Positions 25,649 to 36,223 of a stretch of 64,000 nucleotides of DNA are shown piece by piece (position 1 is the stretch's first letter; every line of letters starts with the position of its first letter). A model generated the notes under the pieces. It was not told the DNA's origin, made no database searches, and saw only the letters and a list, made by a program, of their open reading frames with translations. Made by a program: the position numbers and the translations under genes. This DNA is from an uncultured Atopobiaceae bacterium (GTDB lineage Bacteria; Actinomycetota; Coriobacteriia; Coriobacteriales; Atopobiaceae): assembly GCA_947631545.1 (NCBI GenBank), contig CANRLS010000001.1, forward strand, positions 33,663 through 97,662. Reading direction: 5' to 3'.

Positions 25649-28600
25649 CTATTCGGTGCGCAGGGCCTCGACGGGATCCTTTCGCGAGGCGGAGCTCGCC
25701 GGGATGAGACCGGCTATGAAGGAGAGGAAGACGCTAATCGCCACGAGCGCCAGGCCCGCGATGAACGGCAGCTGCATGATGTTCGGCACGTCGTAGATGT
25801 CATAGACGGCGATGTTCACGAAGATCGAGGCGAAGAGGGTCACGCCCACGCCGAGGAGGCCGGCGGCGAGGCCCTCGATCACCGTCTCGGCGTCGAAGAT
25901 GCGCGATACGTCGCCCTTGGAGGCCCCCATGGCGCGCAGGATGCCGATCTCCTTCACGCGTTCGAGGACGCTGATGTAGGTGATGATGCCGATCATGATC
26001 GACGACACCACGAGCGAGATGGACACGAAGGCGATGAGCATCATCGAGATCATGTCGATGATGGTGGTTACCGACGTCATGAGCGTGCCCACGACGTCGG
26101 TGTAGGAGATGGCCTTGTCGTCCTCGCCCTCGTCGGCCATCCTCTGGTTGTAGCCGTCGAGGATGTCGATGATCGACTGCTTGGCCTCGAAGTCCCTGGG
26201 ATATATCTCGATCTGCGAGGGCTCAGCGAGGTCGGCGTAGCCGAGCTGGGCGAGGTTGCCTTCGTAGCTCGCCTGATCGGAGGAGAGCATCGCCAGGATG
26301 AGGTCGGAGAGGCTCTCCTCGTCCACGTTCATCTTGAAGGCGCCCGCGAAGGCGTCGGCATCGATGGAGATGGCGTTCTGCATGTTGGCTGCGAGCTGGG
26401 TGGTCACGTTCTGCATGAGGGTCGCCATCTGCTGCTGGATCTGGGCCGAGATGGCGTCGGTGAGGAGCGTCATCTGGGCTTCCACCTGCTGCTGCACGGC
26501 AGTGGCGTACCGGGTCATGACCTCGTTCATGTACGTGCCCATGGCGGTGGTGAGCTTGCCCATCACCTCGGTCGTGACAGCGGCGGTGTAGGTGCTCACG
26601 AACTGGTTCACGATCGCTTGCGCGGGTTCCGTCTCGAGCCACTGGTCGAAGGTGAGCGGCTCCTCCCCGGCATCGCCTCCCGGGACGCCGCCGCCACCCT
26701 CGCCCCAGGCCACGAGGTAGGCCGCATAGCCCTGGGAGAGCGCCTGGGTCATCTGGTCGATCGTCTCGGGCGGCATCGGCTGCACGAGGTCCGAGGGGTC
26801 GATGCCGAGATCCTCCAGCGTGAAGTGCAGCTCGGGCATCTCGGGCGCGCCCGGGCCGCCCATGCCCGACAGGTCGATGCCCGAGAGGTCGACGCCGTCC
26901 AGGTCGAGGGCGGAAGTGTCGATGGCGAGCGCCGCCTCATCGAACTTGAAGGCGTCCTGCATGGCGTCCTCGTCGATGGAGAAGAGCGAGCTCGGGTCGA
27001 AGGCGTCCTCCCCTTGGCCCTCCTGCTCCTCCTCGAAGGTCTTGCCATTGAAGACGTCGACCTTTGGGTCGGCGAGCTGATCCCTCACCACCTGCGATTC
27101 GGCCGCCTGGTCGATGAGGCGCTCGACGAGGTCGGGCGTGTAGTAGACGCCCGCCGTGAGGAAGGCCGAGGTCGCCTCGTCGTTGGGGCGGATGACGCCC
27201 GTGATGTTCAGATCCTCGCCGTTGACGATGAGATCCCTCATGTAGGCCTCGTCGTCCTGCTTGTCGATCCAGACCTTGTGCTCGGCGTCGTACTCGTAGT
27301 AGTCGCAGGCGTCGACGAGCTTCATCTTCACGCCCATGAGGTCGTCGTAGGTGTAGGTGGCGTCGTCCTCGACCACCTCGACGGTCTCCTCGTTGGCGAG
27401 CTGGCGCACCATGGCGTCGAGCTGGTCGCCGTCGCGGATGCCGAGCACGTAGAGCTCGAAGTCCGAGACCGTGGAATCGCGCCCGAGCACCATGACGAGG
27501 TCGGTGGGCTCCGTCGGCCACTCCCCCGCCACGAGGTCGTACTGCTCCTTCACGAGCGAGAGGTCGCTCGGGAGCTCGTTGAAGATGTCGGTGGAGACGA
27601 GCTGCGCCATGAACTGCGACTGTCCCATGCCGATGCCGAGGGCGCTGAAGGTCTCGTCGGGGTTGATCTTGTCGATGCCGTCCGTCGTATCGGCGTTGTA
27701 GACCTGCGGCGTCACGTCGTAGGCGTATTCCACCGTCCGCGCGTAGCGGTCGATCTCGGCGGCGTCGGCGTCGAGGAACTCCTTCAGCGAGGCGAGGTCG
27801 TTGTTGCCGAAGCTCGAGAACATGCGGTCGATCACGCCCACCTCTTTGAGCTGGTCGCCGCCGGCATCGTCCTCCCCATCTTCCTGGAGGTCCATGGAGA
27901 TGCCCATCATCGAGGTCATGTCGAAGGAGGACGACGTGATCTGGATGGGATAGGACGAGAGCGTGTCCTCCTCCACGGAGGTGATGTAGTCGTTCACGCC
28001 GTTGGCGAGGGCCAGGATGGCCGCGATGCCGATGATGCCGATCGACCCCGCGAAGGCCGTCATGATCGTGCGGCCCTTCTTGGTCATGAGGTTGTTGAAC
28101 GAGAGCAAGAGCGCGGTGAGGAGCCCCATGCGCGCCGGCCGGATCTCCCTCTCGCGCGCCTCGGCCTCCTCATCGGGGCTCGGCGGGTTCGTATCGCCCT
28201 CGATGCGCCCGTCGGCGAGGGTCACGATGCGGGTGGCGTAGTCGTTGGCGAGCTCGGGGTTGTGGGTGACCATCACCACGAGCCGGTCGCTCGCGATCTC
28301 GCGCAGGAGGTCCATGATCTGGACCGACGTGGTGGAGTCGAGGGCGCCCGTGGGCTCGTCGGCGAGGACGATCTCCGGGTCGTTCACGAGGGCGCGGGCG
28401 ATGGCCACGCGCTGGGCCTGGCCGCCCGAGAGCTGGTTGGGCCGCTTGTTCACGTGCTCGGCGAGTCCGACGCGCTCGAGCGCCTCGATGGCCCGCTTGC
28501 GACGCTCCTCCCGGCTCACGCCCGAGAGCGTGAGCGCCAGCTCCACGTTGGAGAGCACCGTCTGATGCGGGATGAGGTTGTAGCTCTGGAAGATGAACCC

Positions 28601-28855
28601 GACGCGGTTGTTGCGGTAGGTGTCCCAGTCCCGATCGCGGTAGTGGGTGGTGGAGATCCCATCGATGACGAGATCGCCGGAATCGGCATGGTCGAGGCCG
28701 CCGATCACGTTCAGGAGCGTCGTCTTGCCCGATCCCGAGGGCCCGAGGATCGCCACGAACTCGCTGTCGCGGAAGTCGAGAGAGACATCGTCCAAGGCCA
28801 CCTGGGTGAAGCCGGCGGTCGTATAGGACTTGGAGAGATGTTGCAACGAGAGCAT
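25649..28855 (-). CDS. MacB-like ABC transporter, fused ATPase and FtsX-type permease
   Basis: A 1068-residue protein. Residues ~1-225 are an ATPase of the LolD/MacB type: Walker [10 protein letters not shown], signature [15 protein letters not shown], Walker [15 protein letters not shown] first membrane helix follows ([21 protein letters not shown]), then a very large extracytoplasmic region (~600 residues, Asp/Glu/Gln/Met-rich with amphipathic helices), and three C-terminal helices of FtsX type with [17 protein letters not shown]. Such proteins transmit mechanical force to export peptides, lipids or antibiotics or to control envelope enzymes. The ATG at 28855 follows a GGGCG-rich weak site. 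No two-component system or partner is adjacent. Confidence 0.9.
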   Translation of the reverse strand: MLSLQHLSKSYTTAGFTQVALDDVSLDFRDSEFVAILGPSGSGKTTLLNVIGGLDHADSGDLVIDGISTTHYRDRDWDTYRNNRVGFIFQSYNLIPHQTVLSNVELALTLSGVSREERRKRAIEALERVGLAEHVNKRPNQLSGGQAQRVAIARALVNDPEIVLADEPTGALDSTTSVQIMDLLREIASDRLVVMVTHNPELANDYATRIVTLADGRIEGDTNPPSPDEEAEAREREIRPARMGLLTALLLSFNNLMTKKGRTIMTAFAGSIGIIGIAAILALANGVNDYITSVEEDTLSSYPIQITSSSFDMTSMMGISMDLQEDGEDDAGGDQLKEVGVIDRMFSSFGNNDLASLKEFLDADAAEIDRYARTVEYAYDVTPQVYNADTTDGIDKINPDETFSALGIGMGQSQFMAQLVSTDIFNELPSDLSLVKEQYDLVAGEWPTEPTDLVMVLGRDSTVSDFELYVLGIRDGDQLDAMVRQLANEETVEVVEDDATYTYDDLMGVKMKLVDACDYYEYDAEHKVWIDKQDDEAYMRDLIVNGEDLNITGVIRPNDEATSAFLTAGVYYTPDLVERLIDQAAESQVVRDQLADPKVDVFNGKTFEEEQEGQGEDAFDPSSLFSIDEDAMQDAFKFDEAALAIDTSALDLDGVDLSGIDLSGMGGPGAPEMPELHFTLEDLGIDPSDLVQPMPPETIDQMTQALSQGYAAYLVAWGEGGGGVPGGDAGEEPLTFDQWLETEPAQAIVNQFVSTYTAAVTTEVMGKLTTAMGTYMNEVMTRYATAVQQQVEAQMTLLTDAISAQIQQQMATLMQNVTTQLAANMQNAISIDADAFAGAFKMNVDEESLSDLILAMLSSDQASYEGNLAQLGYADLAEPSQIEIYPRDFEAKQSIIDILDGYNQRMADEGEDDKAISYTDVVGTLMTSVTTIIDMISMMLIAFVSISLVVSSIMIGIITYISVLERVKEIGILRAMGASKGDVSRIFDAETVIEGLAAGLLGVGVTLFASIFVNIAVYDIYDVPNIMQLPFIAGLALVAISVFLSFIAGLIPASSASRKDPVEALRTE

Positions 28856-29121
28856 CGCCCGCTCGATCCGCCCTCCCCCGATGGGCCCGAAGCCCCGACG
28901 CTATTCGCAGGATGATAGCTCACCTATGGGCGCGCTTCCGCCAGCCGATGGCTTCCGCGAGTGAACATACGCGGACTCTACACTTGGACGCATGCCCTCG
29001 CGGCAGCGCCCCTCCCGGCATCCCGTGCCCATTCGAGGTCAGGGCCCTCGTCTTCGCGCCGACCCTTCGGCATGCCGCGGCGGAGCCGTCCATCCCGCTC
29101 GCTGAAGCTTTGGAGGAACCC

Positions 29122-30015
29122 ATGGCAGATCCCACCCTGACCACCATCTCCCGCGGCGACCTCGAGGCCACGCTCTCCACCCAGGGCGGGCAGCTCATGA
29201 GCCTCAAGAAGGAGGGGCTGGAGTACGTCTGGCAGGGCGACGCGACCTGGTGGAAGTACCACGCGCCGTTGCTCTTCCCCATGGTGGGGCGCCTGAGGGG
29301 CAACAGGGCGCAGACCGCCCAGGGGCCCACCGAGATGGCCCAGCACGGCCTCGCGCGCATAAGCGTCTTCGAGCAGGTGGAGGCCGTGGAGGACCGCGCC
29401 TCCTACGTGCTGCGCGCCAACGACGACACCCGCGCGCTCTTTCCCTTCGACTTCGCGTTCTGGGTGAGCTACGCCCTCTCCGAGCGCGGCGGCCTCACGG
29501 TGGACCTCATGGTCGAGAACCCCGGCACGGTGGCGCTGCCCTTCGCCATCGGCGGCCATCCGGCCTTCAACGTGCCCGTGACGCCGGCCACGGGCGAGGA
29601 CTTCTCCGATTACCGGATCCGCTTCGCGCGCCCCTGGACTGCGACCTCGCCCACCCTTGACGACGACCACCTCTGGGATTTCGGCGATCCCATGACCGTC
29701 GTCGAGGAGAGCGACGTCCTTCCCCTCACCCACCGCACCTTCGACGTGGACACGATCATGCTCACCGACGTGCCAGGCGACATGGCGACCCTCGAGGGGG
29801 CCAAGAGCCATCGCGGCGTGACGCTCCACTTCCCGGGGTTCAAGTACCTGGGCCTCTGGAGCGCCGCGGGCGATGCGCCATTCGTGGCCGTGGAGCCGTG
29901 GACGGGCATGGCCACCTGCGCCGACGAGTCCGACGAGTTCGAGGCCAAGCGCGGCATGGAGCTCTTGGCCCCCGGCGGCGTCTTCAGGCGGAGCTTCACG
30001 ATCCAGCCGTTCTAG
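29122..30015 (+). CDS. Aldose 1-epimerase family protein (LacX-like)
   Basis: A 297-residue galactose-mutarotase-fold protein. It contains LLFPMVGRLRGN, the catalytic-region GGHPAFNVPV and the late VAVEPWTGMATC with the catalytic Glu, as in LacX and YeaD-type hexose-6-phosphate mutarotases. It equilibrates sugar anomers. A GGAGG site precedes the ATG. The 266 bp upstream separate it from the divergent MacB-like gene and show no clear signals. ManA follows 151 bp downstream. Confidence 0.88.
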   Translation: MADPTLTTISRGDLEATLSTQGGQLMSLKKEGLEYVWQGDATWWKYHAPLLFPMVGRLRGNRAQTAQGPTEMAQHGLARISVFEQVEAVEDRASYVLRANDDTRALFPFDFAFWVSYALSERGGLTVDLMVENPGTVALPFAIGGHPAFNVPVTPATGEDFSDYRIRFARPWTATSPTLDDDHLWDFGDPMTVVEESDVLPLTHRTFDVDTIMLTDVPGDMATLEGAKSHRGVTLHFPGFKYLGLWSAAGDAPFVAVEPWTGMATCADESDEFEAKRGMELLAPGGVFRRSFTIQPF

Positions 30016-30166
30016 GGGCGCCGACCGAGACGGGCCCTCAACCGGTCACGTCCCGGTCGCGGCTTCGGCGGGGCGCGATGAGGGAGTGGCGGACCCGGAT
30101 CGCCGCATAAGGGGTCCGGGGTGCGGTATCAGTGCCATAGGAGCCGGAACTCGCGAAGGGACGCGC

Positions 30167-31165
30167 ATGGACGCCACCGCCAGGGACCTCATCGTTCTCG
30201 AACCCGTCATTCACAACAACATCTGGGGAGGAAGGCGCCTCGCCAGCGAGTTCGGCTACGCGATCCCCGACGGCCCCGTGGGCGAGTGCTGGGCCATCAG
30301 CGCCCATCCCCATGGCGATTGCACGGTGAAGGAGGGTCCCGGCTGCGGCCAGACGCTCTCGGAGCTCTGGGAGAGCCGACGGGACCTCTTCGGCGATGCC
30401 GAGGGCGATCGCTTCCCGCTCCTCGTGAAGATCATCGACGCGGAGGCCGACGTCTCCATCCAGGTCCACCCGGACGACGACTACGCCAAGGCCCACGAAG
30501 ACGACCCGTCGGGCAAACGGGAGTGCTGGTACATCCTCGACGCCGCCCCGGGAACCACGGTCATCCTCGGGCAGCGGGCCAAGAGCGCGGACGAGTTCCG
30601 CTCGCTCATGGAGAGGGGCGCCTGGGACGAGCTCCTGAACGAGATCCCCCTCCACGCCGGCGACTTCTTCCAGATCGATCCGGGCACGGTCCACGCCGTG
30701 AAGGCGGGGACGATGCTCCTCGAGACCCAGCAGTCATCCGACATCACCTACCGGCTCTACGACTACGACCGCCGGGATGCGAACGGCAACCTCCGCGAGC
30801 TCCACGTGGAGAAGTCGCTCGACGTGATCGACTTCTCGATGGAGCCGCCCGAGAAGGGGCTCGAAGCCGATGAGGAGCTCGCCCGCGCCATCGAGCCGAC
30901 GGGCGCCACCTCGCTCGCGGGCGCCGAATCGGCGGCCGGCGTCGTCTGCCTCGAGCGCAACGAGGACTACACCGTGAGCCTCGTGCAAGTGCTGGGCCTC
31001 CTCACGCTGCCCATGGACGATCCCTTCTGGTGCGTCTCGGTGGTGGAGGGCGAGGGATCGATCGCCGGCAGACGGGTGCGGAAGGGCGAGCACCTCATCG
31101 TCCCCGGCTACGTCGACAGCGTGCGCATCGAGGGCACGATGCGCCTCGTCATCTCCCACATCTGA
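30167..31165 (+). CDS. manA: Mannose-6-phosphate isomerase, class I
   Basis: A 332-residue cupin metalloenzyme interconverting mannose-6-phosphate and fructose-6-phosphate. The zinc site is visible as QVHPDD, ECWYILDA and DPGTVHAV. Length fits the short bacterial form (~310-340). The ATG at 30167 follows GAAGGGA. With the epimerase upstream and a GntR regulator downstream it forms a plus-strand sugar-handling group. Confidence 0.92.
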   Translation: MDATARDLIVLEPVIHNNIWGGRRLASEFGYAIPDGPVGECWAISAHPHGDCTVKEGPGCGQTLSELWESRRDLFGDAEGDRFPLLVKIIDAEADVSIQVHPDDDYAKAHEDDPSGKRECWYILDAAPGTTVILGQRAKSADEFRSLMERGAWDELLNEIPLHAGDFFQIDPGTVHAVKAGTMLLETQQSSDITYRLYDYDRRDANGNLRELHVEKSLDVIDFSMEPPEKGLEADEELARAIEPTGATSLAGAESAAGVVCLERNEDYTVSLVQVLGLLTLPMDDPFWCVSVVEGEGSIAGRRVRKGEHLIVPGYVDSVRIEGTMRLVISHI

Positions 31166-31392
31166 GCGGATGGGCCCTCGGGCGCGCCGGATCCGCATGC
31201 GGGGGCCATCGCACCTCCCGCTTCGCCCACGCGGTGCGTTCCGCCGGTTGCCGGCCCGTCCCGTGAGCTGAAGTCCAACTCCGACGCACATCCCGAGCGA
31301 TTGGCGATACCATGGGGCCGACCATCTGACGAATGGTTGCGTCCGTAAGGGGCATCGAACGCATTCTTCATAGCTGGTATGGAGGCCGCGGC

Positions 31393-32106
31393 ATGATGCT
31401 CAAATATGAACTGGTGACCCAGGATATCGAGCAGAAGATCCGGGACGGCGACTACCAACCTCACGAGCAGCTTCCCGTGGCCGACGACCTCTGCCGCATC
31501 TACGGCGTGAGCCGCATCACCATCCGGCGCGCCCTCGACCTTCTGGTTGAGAAGGGCCTCGTGGTGAAGCGCCGGGGATCGGGCACGTTCGTGAAGGACG
31601 TGGACGCCCTCACGGTGGCCAACGACCAAATCGGCGTGCACGGCTACTCGGAGATCGCCCGCTCGAAGGGCGCGACGGCGAAGACCGAGGTCAAGAGCTT
31701 CGACATCATCGAGGCCACAGGTCGCGTGGCCGAGAGGCTCCGCATCCCCGAGGGCACGTTCGTCTATCGGATCGTCCGCGTGCGCTCCGTGGACGGCAAG
31801 CGCGGCCTCGTGTCCTACACGTGGGTGCCGATCTCGATCCTTCCCGACCTCTCGCCCGACGACGTGCAGGTGTCGCTCTACCAGACCGTCGCCAAGGAGA
31901 CGGGACTCACCGTTGCGAGCGCCCATCGCTCCCTCCGGGCCGTCATGCCGAGCGCAGAGGAGCGCGAGGCGCTCGATCTGCCCGACGACGTGCCGGTGCT
32001 CGAGATCGACCAGGTGGTGTACCTGCGCGACGGACGGCTCTTCGAGTACTCGATCCTCCACCGCGACACACGCGACTACTGCTTCGAGGTCGTGACGACC
32101 GCCTAG
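31393..32106 (+). CDS. GntR-family (HutC/UTRA) transcriptional regulator
   Basis: A 237-residue regulator. The winged-helix N-terminus contains LPVADDLCRIYGVSRITIRRALDLL and the wing KRRGSGTFV; the UTRA effector domain follows (RIVRVRSVDGKRGL, VLEIDQVVYL), which usually binds a sugar phosphate or amino sugar. The ATG at 31393 follows TATGGAGG. An imperfect inverted repeat, ACCAT-N7-ATGGT at 31321-31337, lies ~55 bp upstream and could be an autoregulatory operator. It is convergent with ackA. Confidence 0.9.
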   Translation: MMLKYELVTQDIEQKIRDGDYQPHEQLPVADDLCRIYGVSRITIRRALDLLVEKGLVVKRRGSGTFVKDVDALTVANDQIGVHGYSEIARSKGATAKTEVKSFDIIEATGRVAERLRIPEGTFVYRIVRVRSVDGKRGLVSYTWVPISILPDLSPDDVQVSLYQTVAKETGLTVASAHRSLRAVMPSAEEREALDLPDDVPVLEIDQVVYLRDGRLFEYSILHRDTRDYCFEVVTTA

Positions 32107-32125
32107 CGGGCCCGCCCGGGACGCC

Positions 32126-33295
32126 CTAGGAGAGCAGGTCCCTCACGTCGAGGGCGATCATGAGCTCCTCGTTCGTGGGCACCACGAGCACGCGCACCGC
32201 GGAGCCCTCGCCGGTGATGTCGCGGACCTCGCCCGAGCGCACGGCGTTCTTCTCGCGGTCGATCCGCACGCCCTGCCAGGCGAGGCGCTCGCAGATCTTC
32301 TCGCGGCAGAGCGGCGAGTTCTCGCCGATGCCGGCCGAGAAGGCCATCGTGTCGAATCCCTCCATGGCCTGGGCCATCTCGAGGGTGAGCTGGGCCGTGC
32401 GATAGCCGAACATCTCGAGCGCGACGATGCAGTTCTCATCGCCCTTCTGGGCGCCGTCCTCGATGTCGCGGGTGTCGCTCGAGACCCCGGAGAGCGCGAG
32501 CAGGCCGCTCTCCTTGTTCATCATCGTATCGACCTCGTCGACGGTGTAGCCGCCCTCGCGCTGGAGGTAGAACACGGTGGCCGGGTCGACGGTGCCCGTG
32601 CGGGTGCCCATGATGAGGCCATCGAGCGGCGTGAGGCCCATGGTCGTGTCCATGGAGCGGCCGTCCTGGATGGCGCAGAGGGAGGAGCCGCTGCCCAGGT
32701 GGAGCGAGATGAGCTTATGGGTCGTGCCGCCGGTGAACTCGTCGGTGGCGCGCCAGATGTAGCGATGCGACGTGCCGTGGGCGCCGTACTTGCGGATGTG
32801 GAGCCTGTCGACGACGTCCCTGGGCAGGGCGTAGCGCCAGGAGGTCTCGGGCATGTCGTAGTGGAAGGCGGTGTCGCAGACGACGACGTTGCGCACTTCG
32901 GGCATCGCCTGGCGCATGGCCTCGACGACGTCGGCCTCCACGTAGTTGTGGAGCGGCGCGAGCGGTGCCACCTCGCGCACCTTGGCGAGCACCTCGTCGT
33001 CGACGACGACGCTCTTGGGGAAGTACCAGCCGCCCTGCACGACCCTGTGGCCGATGCCGTCGATGGCGAGGCCGAGGTCCGTGATGAGCTTGAGCACGTA
33101 CTCGGAGGCGGCGCGATGGGTGGGGAACGGCGCCGGGGTGCGCTGGGTCTCGCCGCCGTGCTCGGAGTGCGTGATGAAGGAGCCGTCGATGCCGATGCGC
33201 TCGCAGTTGCCCTTGGCGTGAACCTCGGCGGTGTCCACGTCGAGGAGCTGGTACTTGAGCGACGAGCTGCCGGCGTTGATGACGAGTACGTTCAT
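32126..33295 (-). CDS. ackA: Acetate kinase
   Basis: A 389-residue acetate kinase, making ATP from acetyl phosphate. The motifs NAGSSSLKY, GHRVVQGG, HGTSHRYI and FSAGIGENSP are all present. A GAGGGAG site precedes the ATG at 33295. A possible -10, TATGAT, lies about 40 bp upstream on the minus strand (33335-33340). It is distant from pta. Confidence 0.95.
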   Translation of the reverse strand: MNVLVINAGSSSLKYQLLDVDTAEVHAKGNCERIGIDGSFITHSEHGGETQRTPAPFPTHRAASEYVLKLITDLGLAIDGIGHRVVQGGWYFPKSVVVDDEVLAKVREVAPLAPLHNYVEADVVEAMRQAMPEVRNVVVCDTAFHYDMPETSWRYALPRDVVDRLHIRKYGAHGTSHRYIWRATDEFTGGTTHKLISLHLGSGSSLCAIQDGRSMDTTMGLTPLDGLIMGTRTGTVDPATVFYLQREGGYTVDEVDTMMNKESGLLALSGVSSDTRDIEDGAQKGDENCIVALEMFGYRTAQLTLEMAQAMEGFDTMAFSAGIGENSPLCREKICERLAWQGVRIDREKNAVRSGEVRDITGEGSAVRVLVVPTNEELMIALDVRDLLS

Positions 33296-33426
33296 GGGGC
33301 TCCCTCTCTCTGGGATCGGCTCTCTCCTTGCACCATCATAGCTTGGGGCATCGCGCGCAGAGCCGCCGCGGACGGGGGCACCTGGCGCGAACGCGGCGAG
33401 GCCAGAGGGGCCGCGCCGCTTCGGGC

Positions 33427-33768
33427 CTACGGGATGAGGCCCTCGCCGAGCGACGTGCCGCCGAGCACATGGAGATGCAGGTGGTTCACGGTCTGGCCCG
33501 CGTCGGAGCCGGTGTTGGCGATCACGCGGAAGCCCCTTTCGGAGAGCCCCGTGGATGCCGCGACCTCGCCCACGGCATGCACCATCGAGGCCAGGGTCGT
33601 CGCCGGGACCCCGTCCACGATGTTGTCGTAGTGGGCCTTGGGCATCACGAGGGCATGGACCGGCGCCTGCGGGTTCAGGTCCTCGATGGCGATGACGTCG
33701 TCGTCCTCGTAGAGCACGGTCGCGGGGATCTCTCCCGCGGAGATCTTGCAAAAGATGCAATCGTCCAT
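33427..33768 (-). CDS. HIT-family nucleotide hydrolase/transferase
   Basis: A 113-residue histidine-triad protein (HinT-like) with N-terminal zinc Cys pair CIFCKI and the catalytic HLHLHVLGG. Such proteins hydrolyse aminoacyl- or phosphoramidate-AMP compounds. The start is 2 bp beyond the xseB stop, with a GAGGAGTGA site overlapping that stop, so it is the last gene of the rnd-peptidase-xseA-xseB cluster. Confidence 0.93.
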   Translation of the reverse strand: MDDCIFCKISAGEIPATVLYEDDDVIAIEDLNPQAPVHALVMPKAHYDNIVDGVPATTLASMVHAVGEVAASTGLSERGFRVIANTGSDAGQTVNHLHLHVLGGTSLGEGLIP

Positions 33769-33770
33769 GG

Positions 33771-34061
33771 TCACTCCTCGTCCAGGAAGGCCGCCGACGG
33801 GGCTGCGGAGGCATCGGGAAGCACGGCCCTCTGGGCGTCGTTCTCGTCCAGGAGCACGCGCACCTTCTGATCCGCCTCCGCCAGCCGCTCCCGAAGCGCG
33901 CGCAGGAGCGCGGAGCCCCGCTCATAGGCCGAAAGGGCGTCCTCCAACTCCAGATCGCCGCTCTCGAGCGAGCGCACGATCTGCTCCAGCTCCACCGACG
34001 CCTCCTTGAAGCTCATCTCCTCGATGGGCCTCGGGGCGCCCTCACCGGTCGCCGTTGCCAT
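33771..34061 (-). CDS. xseB: Exodeoxyribonuclease VII small subunit
   Basis: A 96-residue helical protein with the XseB core SFKEASVELEQIVRSLESGD followed by LALSAYERG-like sequence and a charged coiled region. It binds XseA to form the single-strand DNA exonuclease VII. The ATG at 34061 follows GGGGAGG. It lies 29 bp after xseA. Confidence 0.92.
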   Translation of the reverse strand: MATATGEGAPRPIEEMSFKEASVELEQIVRSLESGDLELEDALSAYERGSALLRALRERLAEADQKVRVLLDENDAQRAVLPDASAAPSAAFLDEE

Positions 34062-34090
34062 TCCTACCTCCCCTTTCCGCCTGACGGGGC

Positions 34091-35425
34091 TCAGTCCCCA
34101 TCACCTATGGCCGTGACCTCGACGTCGATCGACCCGTCGCCGAGGAGCACGGAGAGATCCTGCCCCAGAGCCGTATCGCCCGCGCGGGCGACCACCCGGC
34201 CGCCGGCATCGCGCACGATCGCATAGCCGCGCCCGAGGACGGCGAGCGGCGAGAGCGCCTCCAGCGAGGAGGCCAGCCCCTGGAGCCGGTGGCGCTCGCG
34301 CTCACCGATCCTTCTGGCGGAGGCCCCCAGTCGAAGGGCCTGGCCCTCCATCCGCTCCCTCTGCCTGGCGATGCCCCTTGGGAGGGCATCGGCCATGCGC
34401 TCCTCCTGCCGCTCGAGGTCGAGCAGGCGATCCTCGGTGAGATAGCCCGGATCGATGAGCGGGCGCGTGCGCTCGAGGGCGCCGAGCACCTCCCGGCGAT
34501 GCTCGATCATCCGCACGAGCGAGGCCGGCAGCTGCCCTCCGAGGCCGTCCACGAGCACGGCAAGCCCTTCGAGGCGGCGGGCGGCCTCCGCGCCCATGCG
34601 ATTCGCGCGGCCATCGATGGAGGCCACGAGCTGCGAGAAGCTGGGCGCCACGGACTCCGCGGCCGCCGTCGGCGTGGACTGGCGGCGATCGGCCACCATG
34701 TCGGCGATGGTGACGTCCGGCTCGTGGCCGATGCCCGTCACCACGGGCACCGTCGAGGCGGCGATCGCGCGGGCGACGCGCTCATCGTTGAAGGCCATGA
34801 GGTCCTCGTAGGAGCCGCCGCCCCTCACGAGGAGGATCGCATCGGGCCCGGCGGCCTCGGCCACGGAGAGCGCTCGGACGATCGAGGCTGGGGCGGCGCT
34901 TCCCTGGACGGAGCAGGCCGCCATGTCCACTTCCACGAGCGGGTTCCTGCGCGCCAGCGTGCGCAGCACGTCGTCCTTCACCGAGCCCGAGAGCGACGTC
35001 ACCAGGGCGACGCGCTCGCAGAAGACGGGGATCGGCCGCTTGGCCTCGTCGGCCATGAGGCCCTCGGCGGCGAGGCGCTTCGCGAGCGCCGCCACCTTCT
35101 TCCTGAGCGCCCCCTCCCCCGACATCTCGATCGAGCTGACGATGAAGTTGAGCCGCCCCTGGGGGGCGAAGACGTCGAAGTCGCCCCGGACGACGACCTC
35201 GAGCCCGTCCTTGATCTCGAAGTCCAGGCGGCGCGCGACGGAGCGCCAGACGACGACGCTCATCACCGAGCTCTCGTCCTTGAGCTCGAAGTAGCAGTGC
35301 CCGCTCCTATAGTTGGGGCCCTTGAAGCTCGATATCTCGCCCATGACCGTGTAGGACGGCAGGCCCTTCACGGCGCGCTTGGCGATGCCCACGACCTCCG
35401 TCACGGAGATGGGCTCGCCCGGCAT
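34091..35425 (-). CDS. xseA: Exodeoxyribonuclease VII large subunit
   Basis: A 444-residue nuclease subunit. The N-terminal OB fold (YTVMGEISSFKGPNYRSGHCYF) is followed by the catalytic core with VTSLSGSVKDD, LLVRGGGSYEDL, GIGHEPDVTIADMVAD and a C-terminal helical region ending in the conserved LGRGYAIV. It acts in mismatch repair and recombination. The start codon immediately follows the stop of the upstream peptidase gene, indicating translational coupling. Confidence 0.95.
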   Translation of the reverse strand: MPGEPISVTEVVGIAKRAVKGLPSYTVMGEISSFKGPNYRSGHCYFELKDESSVMSVVVWRSVARRLDFEIKDGLEVVVRGDFDVFAPQGRLNFIVSSIEMSGEGALRKKVAALAKRLAAEGLMADEAKRPIPVFCERVALVTSLSGSVKDDVLRTLARRNPLVEVDMAACSVQGSAAPASIVRALSVAEAAGPDAILLVRGGGSYEDLMAFNDERVARAIAASTVPVVTGIGHEPDVTIADMVADRRQSTPTAAAESVAPSFSQLVASIDGRANRMGAEAARRLEGLAVLVDGLGGQLPASLVRMIEHRREVLGALERTRPLIDPGYLTEDRLLDLERQEERMADALPRGIARQRERMEGQALRLGASARRIGERERHRLQGLASSLEALSPLAVLGRGYAIVRDAGGRVVARAGDTALGQDLSVLLGDGSIDVEVTAIGDGD

Positions 35426-36133
35426 CTAGCGCCTCCTCTGCGTCTGGCCGAGGAGGTAGAAGAGCTGGAGGACGGAGGTGAGCGCCGCCGCCACGTAGGT
35501 GAGCGCCGCCGCGGTGAGCACCTTCTTGGCGCCGCGCACGGTCGTCTGGTCGTAGCCGGCGCTCTCGATGTAGGCGATGGCCCTGTGCGAGGCGTCGAAC
35601 TCCACCGGCAGCGTCACGATCTGGAAGACGACCGCGAAGGCGAAGAGGATGATGGCGAGTTGCATGAGGCCCGTCATGGCCATGAACGCCCCGATGATGA
35701 AGACGATCATCCAGACGGAGCTCGCGAAGTTCACGATGGGCACGATGGCCGTGCGGATGCGCCCCGGGAGATAGCCCCTGGCCGTCTGGACGGCATGGCC
35801 GGTCTCATGGCAGGCCACCGCCGCCGAGGCCACCGATCCGCCCCGGAGATTGCCGTCGGAGAGGTGCAGCGTGTTGTCGCGCGGATCGTAGTGGTCGGTG
35901 AGCTCGCCCGGCGTCGAGAGGATGCCGTCGACTTCGACGTTGCTCGCCCGGAGCATGGCCCTGGCCACGTCGGCGCCCGACTGGCTGCCGGGAAGGTCCA
36001 CCTTCGACCAGGTGGCGTAGGTCGATCTGATATAGCCCTGGGTGGCGAAGCCGAGGACGAGCGACACGATCACGAGGAGCAGGTAGCTCCAGTCGAACCC
36101 GTAGCCGTACCCGTAGCCATAGGGGATGAACAT
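35426..36133 (-). CDS. Membrane zinc metallopeptidase (YugP/DUF2268-like, PF04298 type)
   Basis: A 235-residue membrane protein. An N-terminal helix is followed by a cytoplasmic or external catalytic segment with the zinc motif CHETGHAVQ, then three membrane helices (IVPIVNFASSVWMIVFIIG, LMQLAIILFAFAVVFQIV, AAALTYVAAALTSVLQLF). The conserved ILSTPGELTDHYDPRDNTLHLSD precedes the HExxH as in B. subtilis YugP. The N-terminus has an odd GYGYGYG run. Function is unclear; probably membrane protein turnover. Confidence 0.88.
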   Translation of the reverse strand: MFIPYGYGYGYGFDWSYLLLVIVSLVLGFATQGYIRSTYATWSKVDLPGSQSGADVARAMLRASNVEVDGILSTPGELTDHYDPRDNTLHLSDGNLRGGSVASAAVACHETGHAVQTARGYLPGRIRTAIVPIVNFASSVWMIVFIIGAFMAMTGLMQLAIILFAFAVVFQIVTLPVEFDASHRAIAYIESAGYDQTTVRGAKKVLTAAALTYVAAALTSVLQLFYLLGQTQRRR

Positions 36134-36223
36134 GGTCCCTCCGTTCCGTAGGCGGCGAGAAACGGCCCCGCCGCACAGCGTGACACAGTGTAATGCGCCC
36201 GCCGAAGGGCGATTCAGCGCCCG

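Noticed and set aside
25511..28915. 1134-codon plus-strand frame opposite the MacB-like gene
   Set aside because: Same effect; the minus strand has all ABC transporter motifs.
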